Shown here piece after piece: positions 6,113-10,892 of a stretch of DNA of 10,892 bases (positions are counted from its first letter, which is position 1; every line of letters starts with the position of its first letter). The notes under the pieces are model-generated. The model worked only from the letters and a program-made list of their open reading frames with translations, did not search any database and was not told the DNA's origin. The stretch lies in assembly GCA_019677205.1 (NCBI GenBank), contig JAAMXY010004803.1, positions 1-10,892 of the forward strand, read 5' to 3'. This stretch comes from Pinguiococcus pyrenoidosus (lineage: Eukaryota; Sar; Pinguiophyceae; Pinguiochrysidales; Pinguiochrysidaceae). Made by a program: the position numbers and the translations under genes.

Positions 6113-9100
6113 ATGAACCGGCTCTTCGGCAGCACCACGAAGCAGAGTGCGGAGGACGTGCGAGCGGCGCAGATCCTCCACTTTGACCATGTGTACCTCG
6201 CGCGGCTCGTTGGCTACTCGGAGGGCGCCTGCCCGGACCCGGTGCCCAGCATCGCGGACGACAACAGCACCATTCTCCTGCCCGGGCGCCAGTGCAAGCT
6301 GCACATGGACAGCACGGGCGTGAAGTTAGCGGAGACCATCGGGGCGAGCATCTCGGAGATGTTGGACCGCGTGATTTTCCGCTCGGGCTACTTCAGCATC
6401 AGCGAGCTGGCGTGGGATCACTCCGTCAGCGGCGTGAAGTTCAGCACGGAGAGCCTGTGGGTGGTGGTGCACGTCGAGAACTCGCTGGAGCTCGAGCGGG
6501 ACATTCGCCTGCGGCTCAAGGGCGCGGCGGTGCCCGGTGCGAAGTTTCCCCTCTTCCAGTACGTCGGCATGTTCGCTGGCCCGACGAAGCCGAAGCCCTT
6601 CCAGCGCAAGCGGCCCAACTTGACGGAGAAGTCGCAGGGCAAGCTTCCCCCGCTCAAGGCCATGCGGCAGTGGGCCGTGGAGCACCATCGCGGAGCTCTG
6701 AAGCCCCTCATGCCGGGAGCCAAGGGCCGAGTGGACTTTGCGCTCGATCACATTCATCAGGGCCAGGTGACCTTCCCGGTCCTGCCCACGGGCGCTCGCG
6801 GGCCGGGGGGCTTCGGGGCCGAAGTCGGCGCGAACTGCACCCTGGTCATCAACTACGATGGCCTCCACGTCCAGTCCAACCACCTCAGCGTGCGGGACCT
6901 GCTGTTCGCCAGCGGCGTGCAGGAGATCATCATCCGAGACTCGCCGCACACGAGCAACGCGGACGTGGGGCTGGAGGTGAGCTCCAGCGACGGCATCTAC
7001 TTCGTTCCCACGGGCATGACCACCATCCGGTACGCGCGCGCGGCGGTCGAGTTCTTCTGGAACCGCCATCGCTTCATGGTCGGCTTCCCGGCGATGCCGT
7101 GCAGCGTGCACGGACGCCAAGTCTTGAAGTGCCACACGCTGCAGGGCGAGAAGGACGCGCCGCCGGCACCCATCGGGAACCTCGAGATCGAGGACGTGGA
7201 CGGCAACATCGTGAAGGCCGCCCCGGAGGGGCATCCGGGGCCGACACGCAGAAGAGGTGGCCGCCCCGCCGGCCCGGGCCTCAAGCGGCGATCCTCGATT
7301 TTTGGAGGCGGCAGCAGCAAACCGCTGCCCCCTCAGCGTCCGGAGGTGCTTGGCCACTGGGACAAGATCGTGAAGCACCAAGGGTGGCTCCTGAAGCGCG
7401 GCGGCGCCGCCAAGCAGTGGCTGCGGCGATACTTCGTTTTGTTCAGTACATGCCAGGGCCACTTCCTCACGTACTACTCGGACGTGCGGGATTGCCCGCT
7501 CTACAACGAGAGGCGAAGCGAGCGCAACACGGTCGACCTCTGCAAGGTGACGTTCATTCGGCCCGTCTCCACGCAGGAGGACTCGCCGGAGCACGCCTTC
7601 GACATCGTCACGATCGAGCGAGACTGGACGCTGGGGGCCGAGGACCACGAGGACATGGCGCTGTGGCTGCAGATGATCACGCGCGCAGTGGACGAGGACG
7701 TGAGCATCGTCCCCGACGACGAGCTCGAGTACCGCGTCAAGGCGCTGTCTGATCCGACGCAGTCGCTGTCGAGGAACGACTACAGCACGGTCCTGCGGGT
7801 CGGGAGCATGGGCGTGAGCGTGAGCCAGCAGCGGGCGGGGGACGAGCTGGCGGAGATCTTCTTCTGGTGCTACACGGACTTCTACAAGTGGAGCACCATC
7901 GCCCAGGACGCCAAGCTTGCTCTGCTGATGAGCGTTTTCAGGACGCCAGAATTCGACTCGAAGCAGGAGTTCATCTTCCGCTGCCCCATCTCTCCGCAGC
8001 TTGCGACGTCCATTGAGTACTACATCGAAAAGTTCATGAGCATCATGCACATGAATGGGGAGGACGCGGAGGACGCCGCGCCGTCACCAGGCGCAGCCGA
8101 GGGAGGCGCGTCGCAGGCCTCCGGGATCGGAAATGGCACGGAGGAGGAGGACCTGCTGGGGACGGGCACGTCGCACAATCTGATCGACAATGACTGGGTG
8201 GACAACGAAGCTGACAGGAGCGCCGAGCTGTCGGCACTCAATCGAAAGGCCAGCGATGATCTGCTGAACTTCAACTCGCTCGGCAATGGCGCCGCGGCCG
8301 CCGCCGCCGCCACGGCCGCAGCAGCACCCGCCACCGCCTCGGTGGGGGGCTCGCTTCTCAGCGACCTGGGCATTGCCGAGCAGCAGCAGCAGCAGCCTAC
8401 CCCGGCGGCGCCAGTCGACTTCAGCGCGAGTCCGTTTGACGACGATCCCTTTGGCCAGAACGGCGCGGCCGCTGCTGGGAACGGGGTTCCCGCGGCGGCG
8501 GCCCTGGGCCTGCCGTTCGTGATTCTGTCGAGCTTGCCACACAATATCTTGAACGTCGTGGTGCACAAGGACGGTTCCATCATCCGCGACCCCAATTTCC
8601 CGCTGGAGGTCGACGCAAAGGTGGAATATCGCGGAAGCCAAGCCCGGATGACGCTCACGTTCCAGAACGCCATGCAGGAGACCATCACTGACTTGGCCGT
8701 GGGCCTTTCGGGCGGAGACCCAAGCGATGCGCTGCGGACGAATGACCCAGCCGTGGATCCGACGGAGATGCTGCCGACGCAGCATGCCCGATTCGTGCTC
8801 CTGTGCGAATGCATGAAACCCTTCACCGCGGCGCCCACGGTCACGGTGGCGTTCAAGAACGGCGCAACGCCGTACAAGTTTGATTTCGTTACCCCTTTCA
8901 CCATCTCCGGCTTTGTGGAGCCCACCAACATGAGCCCTCCGGACTTCCAGGGTCGCTGGGGCACGATGAGCGCGCCTGGTCAGTTCATCCAAGCGGTGGT
9001 GACCCCGGAGAGCGGTGCCGCTCAGGCAGCGACGGTGACCGAGCTGTTCATGCGGACGAAGTCCTTCGGCATCTGCTCCAATGCCACGCCCAACGCCACC

Positions 9101-9328
9101 GGCGTCCTCTCGCAGTGCTTCGCGGGCACGCTGCGCACGGGAAAGGAGACGCAAGGTCCGGACGGCGAGACTCGCAAGGTCAGCGCCGGTTGCTTGGTGG
9201 TGGTGGAGACCAACGAAGCCGCTGGGGTCTACCGCCTGAACGTCCGCAGCGTGCACCAGTCGGTCACCGCGGCGGTCTTCCACGACTTGAAAAGCCAACT
9301 GGAGAGGGTGGCGCCGCTCTTCGCATAG
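6113..9328 (+). CDS. Multidomain endocytic-adaptor-like protein: PH domain plus AP-2 alpha appendage
   Basis: A single open frame of 1071 codons. I chose ATG 6113 (A at -3) because codon usage and protein-like sequence begin there. Residues about 55-137 and 240-325 are strand-rich and may be PH/PTB-like; this is tentative. Residues 390-397 contain RRSS, a PKA-type site. Residues 420-531 are a clear PH domain: GWLLKRGG, KQWLRRYFVLF, RNTVDL, FDIVTIERDWTL, and a terminal helix MALWLQMITRAV. The basic first loop suits phosphoinositide binding. Residues 545-645 look like another PH/PTB-like unit ending SIEYYIEKFM. The linker (648-799) has EDLL at 679-682, DDLLNF at 715-720, poly-Ala, poly-Gln and a DPF at 778-780. 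Residues 800-1071 match the AP-2 alpha-adaptin appendage: a beta-sandwich, then FVEPTNMSPPDFQGRW (Trp949 equals the ligand-pocket Trp of alpha-ear) and VYRLNVRS near the end. No adaptin trunk is present. I infer a cytosolic, membrane-recruited clathrin adaptor. No intron is needed. Confidence 0.8.
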   Translation: MNRLFGSTTKQSAEDVRAAQILHFDHVYLARLVGYSEGACPDPVPSIADDNSTILLPGRQCKLHMDSTGVKLAETIGASISEMLDRVIFRSGYFSISELAWDHSVSGVKFSTESLWVVVHVENSLELERDIRLRLKGAAVPGAKFPLFQYVGMFAGPTKPKPFQRKRPNLTEKSQGKLPPLKAMRQWAVEHHRGALKPLMPGAKGRVDFALDHIHQGQVTFPVLPTGARGPGGFGAEVGANCTLVINYDGLHVQSNHLSVRDLLFASGVQEIIIRDSPHTSNADVGLEVSSSDGIYFVPTGMTTIRYARAAVEFFWNRHRFMVGFPAMPCSVHGRQVLKCHTLQGEKDAPPAPIGNLEIEDVDGNIVKAAPEGHPGPTRRRGGRPAGPGLKRRSSIFGGGSSKPLPPQRPEVLGHWDKIVKHQGWLLKRGGAAKQWLRRYFVLFSTCQGHFLTYYSDVRDCPLYNERRSERNTVDLCKVTFIRPVSTQEDSPEHAFDIVTIERDWTLGAEDHEDMALWLQMITRAVDEDVSIVPDDELEYRVKALSDPTQSLSRNDYSTVLRVGSMGVSVSQQRAGDELAEIFFWCYTDFYKWSTIAQDAKLALLMSVFRTPEFDSKQEFIFRCPISPQLATSIEYYIEKFMSIMHMNGEDAEDAAPSPGAAEGGASQASGIGNGTEEEDLLGTGTSHNLIDNDWVDNEADRSAELSALNRKASDDLLNFNSLGNGAAAAAAATAAAAPATASVGGSLLSDLGIAEQQQQQPTPAAPVDFSASPFDDDPFGQNGAAAAGNGVPAAAALGLPFVILSSLPHNILNVVVHKDGSIIRDPNFPLEVDAKVEYRGSQARMTLTFQNAMQETITDLAVGLSGGDPSDALRTNDPAVDPTEMLPTQHARFVLLCECMKPFTAAPTVTVAFKNGATPYKFDFVTPFTISGFVEPTNMSPPDFQGRWGTMSAPGQFIQAVVTPESGAAQAATVTELFMRTKSFGICSNATPNATGVLSQCFAGTLRTGKETQGPDGETRKVSAGCLVVVETNEAAGVYRLNVRSVHQSVTAAVFHDLKSQLERVAPLFA

Positions 9329-9614
9329 ATGCATTGTTGATGATCTCATTCGATTTGAACAGATCCCGCCACCGTGAAGACAGAGATTCGCTCCGCTCCG
9401 CTCTCCTTGGAGAGGCTGGTGAACGTTGCCTTCACGGGTTGCTGCCTGCTCGACGGACTGGCTGAGGGAGGCCAGAGCGGTGCAGTCTGTGGCTTGCATC
9501 TGGGAGCGTCCCCTAGGCTTGTCGGGGCTCGGTCGAGATGCGCTTTGCACCAGTAGAGGACGGTGGCTTCCGCAGCAGCATCTTGGGCGACATCGTAAGC
9601 ATCAAAGCAGCAGC

Positions 9615-9638
9615 TTCCTTTCCTTTCCTTTCCTTTTG
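9615..9638 (+). repeat. TTCCT pentanucleotide microsatellite
   Basis: Between four and five copies of a TTCCT unit, ending in a T run, lie in the 3' flank of the adaptor gene. It is a polypyrimidine microsatellite and could be length-variable. Confidence 0.8.
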
Positions 9639-9942
9639 CTTGATGCAGGCTCTTTCCGGCTCGTCAAACACGCTTGTTCGGGAGGGGCCAGCGGACGTGA
9701 GGAGGACCTTGCATTGTGCTGCTCGTGAATGGCACAAAAAACGCCTCGAGTCGCACCAAACGTCCAGACCTCGCCAACCACATGTTCGCGTCGTCCAAAG
9801 AAAAAGATAAGACGAATATGGAAAGACGTTAAGACAAAAAAATATTTCAAAGTAGTTCATATACTATATATATCTTTCCAAATTAAAATATCATACATTC
9901 TTAAGAGTTTAATGTAAGACATGTAACGCTCAGGATCCTCCG

Positions 9943-9954
9943 TTTCCCGCCAAA
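9943..9954 (+). promoter_or_regulatory. E2F/DP-type site upstream of FANCE-like gene
   Basis: The sequence TTTCCCGCCAAA is an ideal match to the E2F/DP binding consensus found upstream of S-phase genes in animals and plants. It ends 46 bp before the ATG at 10001. It lies at the GC-rich edge of an AT-rich island, where a promoter is expected. Confidence 0.55.
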
Positions 9955-10000
9955 AATCCTCCCGTTGGGACGGAAAGGCATTCAAACAAGATCCGGAAGC

Positions 10001-10892
10001 ATGCCGGAGGCGGCCAGAGACGTGGTCGAAGACTTCGTCCGCAGTCCTCTCCGCGCCTCACCTGCATTCTTGCTCCGGCCGGCCCTCCGCGCGCGCTTCG
10101 TACCGCAGCTGCTCGCGTTTCACTCCGTGGGAGAGGGCGTCGACGGCCGCTTCCACGGCGTTTGCGTGCTGAGGAGCCTCCCCCTCGCGGTGCAAAGGCG
10201 ATTCTTCCGCACAGTAGCCAGCGTGCTAGGGGATGTGCCCGAACAGCCCATCTTGGCGCTTTTGGAGCGGAGTGTCTCCGCGGATTTGGACCGCTTCTGC
10301 CTGCTGTCGTGTCTGGCCATCACTTCGCACCTGCGAGACTGGACTGGCGAGCCGCGGCGAGTTGAGGACCTTCGGCGACGAGTCCTAGGAGCGCTCGGAA
10401 GCAGCTTTGAAGGCGGGTTGAAGCGGCGCAGGCGCTTTTCAGCGGCGCCAGACGCCGTTCCGACCAAGAAACCGCGTGCTTCTCCAGAGACAGGGCAGGA
10501 CAAGCTGGCGGCAGAGGCGGTGGAGGAGCCGCAAGAGCTCCGGCAAGAAGCGGTGGTATCGGAGGCGATGCAGCTGCGCTGCGAGGCCTTCAGAAGTGCC
10601 CTGGGACGCCAGGAAAGTCGCGGGAGCTTGCCTGTGGCCGACGTGAAGCGCTTGACGGAGGAGATCCTGGCTATTCTGGGCGAGATTGAGAGCACCTGTG
10701 GTGGCGGCGATACCTCCAGAGCGGTAGAATTGGGCTGCGGCCTCCTGGGCCTCCTGAGTGATCGACCAAAGGATGAGTTGATCGCCAGTTTGCTGCAATT
10801 CGGAGCGACGCCGACGTTGTCGTCGGCCTGCGTCAATGGGATCCTGCGCGGCATCCTTCTGCCGCGACTGCTCAGCATGTCCTCCGCGGCGC
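10001..10892 (+). CDS. FANCE: FANCE-like Fanconi anaemia core-complex protein (partial, 3' end beyond window)
   Basis: An open frame from ATG 10001 (A at -3) runs 297 codons to the window edge without a stop, so the gene is cut by the window and may also be spliced further on. The layout matches vertebrate FANCE. An N-terminal helical part reads DGRFHGVCVLRSLP, then QRRFF, then VPEQPILALLE, comparable to the human DGRLELKPLLLRLP...QRNL...LPESGLLSVL. A basic linker with a likely nuclear signal (KRRRR near residue 140 and KKPRASPE near 156-163) follows. A predicted helix LPVADVKRLTEEILAIL then begins the C-terminal part, ending LSSACVNGILRGILLPRLLSMSSA, which resembles the human [24 protein letters not shown]. 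FANCE links the core complex to FANCD2 in interstrand-crosslink repair in the nucleus. Similarity was judged by eye against a remembered human sequence, so the family call is good but not certain. Confidence 0.62.
   Translation, partial: MPEAARDVVEDFVRSPLRASPAFLLRPALRARFVPQLLAFHSVGEGVDGRFHGVCVLRSLPLAVQRRFFRTVASVLGDVPEQPILALLERSVSADLDRFCLLSCLAITSHLRDWTGEPRRVEDLRRRVLGALGSSFEGGLKRRRRFSAAPDAVPTKKPRASPETGQDKLAAEAVEEPQELRQEAVVSEAMQLRCEAFRSALGRQESRGSLPVADVKRLTEEILAILGEIESTCGGGDTSRAVELGCGLLGLLSDRPKDELIASLLQFGATPTLSSACVNGILRGILLPRLLSMSSAA

Larger units (their letters stand above)
9329..10000. other. Intergenic region between adaptor and FANCE-like genes
   Basis: This 672-bp stretch holds the adaptor 3' flank and the promoter of the next gene. 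I find no convincing exon at 9329-9600. A TTCCT pentamer array lies at about 9615-9638. An AT-rich island spans about 9796-9930, with TATATATATC at 9866-9875, and an E2F-type site lies at 9943-9954. ORFs crossing the region are short and unlike any protein I know. Confidence 0.55.

Noticed and set aside
6292-7752. 486-codon plus-strand ORF in another frame of the adaptor gene
   Set aside because: Out-of-frame shadow of the N-terminal and PH-coding region. It is rich in Arg, Gly and His, while the real frame shows a textbook PH domain.
160-9530. Similar peptides LCGLHMGASP (near 190) and VCGLHLGASP (near 9495)
   Set aside because: The DNA around both sites is about two-thirds alike over some 40 nt. 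However, neither lies in a supported reading frame and the similarity does not extend, so a dispersed repeat is possible but too weak to report.
8084-9550. 488-codon minus-strand ORF over the adaptor ear region
   Set aside because: Arg/His/Gly-rich antisense shadow of the appendage-coding sequence, with no domain features. The same applies to the 574-codon minus-strand ORF at 6326-8050, the 314-codon one at 8020-8964 and the 339-codon one at 3383-4402.
1-10892. tRNA or rRNA genes, CRISPR arrays, transposon terminal repeats, viral genes
   Set aside because: I looked for these on both strands and saw no cloverleaf arms with CCA context, no spaced repeats of CRISPR type, and no transposase, integrase or viral hallmark protein.

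Overview
This is nuclear DNA of a GC-rich microbial eukaryote, most likely an alga or other protist. The evidence is short GT-AG introns (62-140 nt) with pyrimidine-rich acceptors, A or G at -3 of most proposed start codons, no operon spacing, and typically eukaryotic proteins: a complex I accessory subunit of the plant/algal type, an AP-2 alpha-type appendage, a PH domain, and a FANCE-like protein. The lineage cannot be fixed from the sequence alone. Coding DNA is GC-rich. The flanks of the last two genes contain clearly AT-rich islands.

Layout. (1) About 232-741 (+): 3' part of a VOC/glyoxalase-fold protein whose 5' end is uncertain. (2) 1182-2477 (-) and 3087-4414 (+): two closely related paralogues arranged head to head around a 609-bp shared promoter region. 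Each has two exons with the single intron at the same codon. Each encodes an N-terminal hydrophobic segment, a cupin_8/JmjC-like 2-oxoglutarate-oxygenase fold, and a C-terminus ending in GDEL or HNEL. (3) 4670-5372 (-): a four-exon gene for a 120-aa NDUFB2-like subunit of mitochondrial complex I. Its exons are so short that plain ORF calling hides it. I assembled it from splice sites, all in phase 0. (4) 6113-9328 (+): an intronless 1071-codon gene for a multidomain protein with PH-like segments, a canonical PH domain, another PH/PTB-like segment, a linker with DLL and DPF motifs, and a C-terminal AP-2 alpha-adaptin-type appendage. (5) 10001-end (+): the N-terminal 297 codons of a FANCE-like DNA-repair protein, running off the window, with a perfect E2F-type site about 50 bp upstream.

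The genes look like ordinary independent neighbours rather than a pathway cluster. The exception is the paralogue pair, which is an inverted duplication and probably shares control elements.

The best candidates for something undescribed are the following. First, the PH/alpha-ear protein looks like a single-chain clathrin adaptor with no adaptin trunk. Second, the ER-type oxygenase pair has an iron motif reading H-x-A instead of H-x-D/E in both copies, while the other expected active-site residues are kept.
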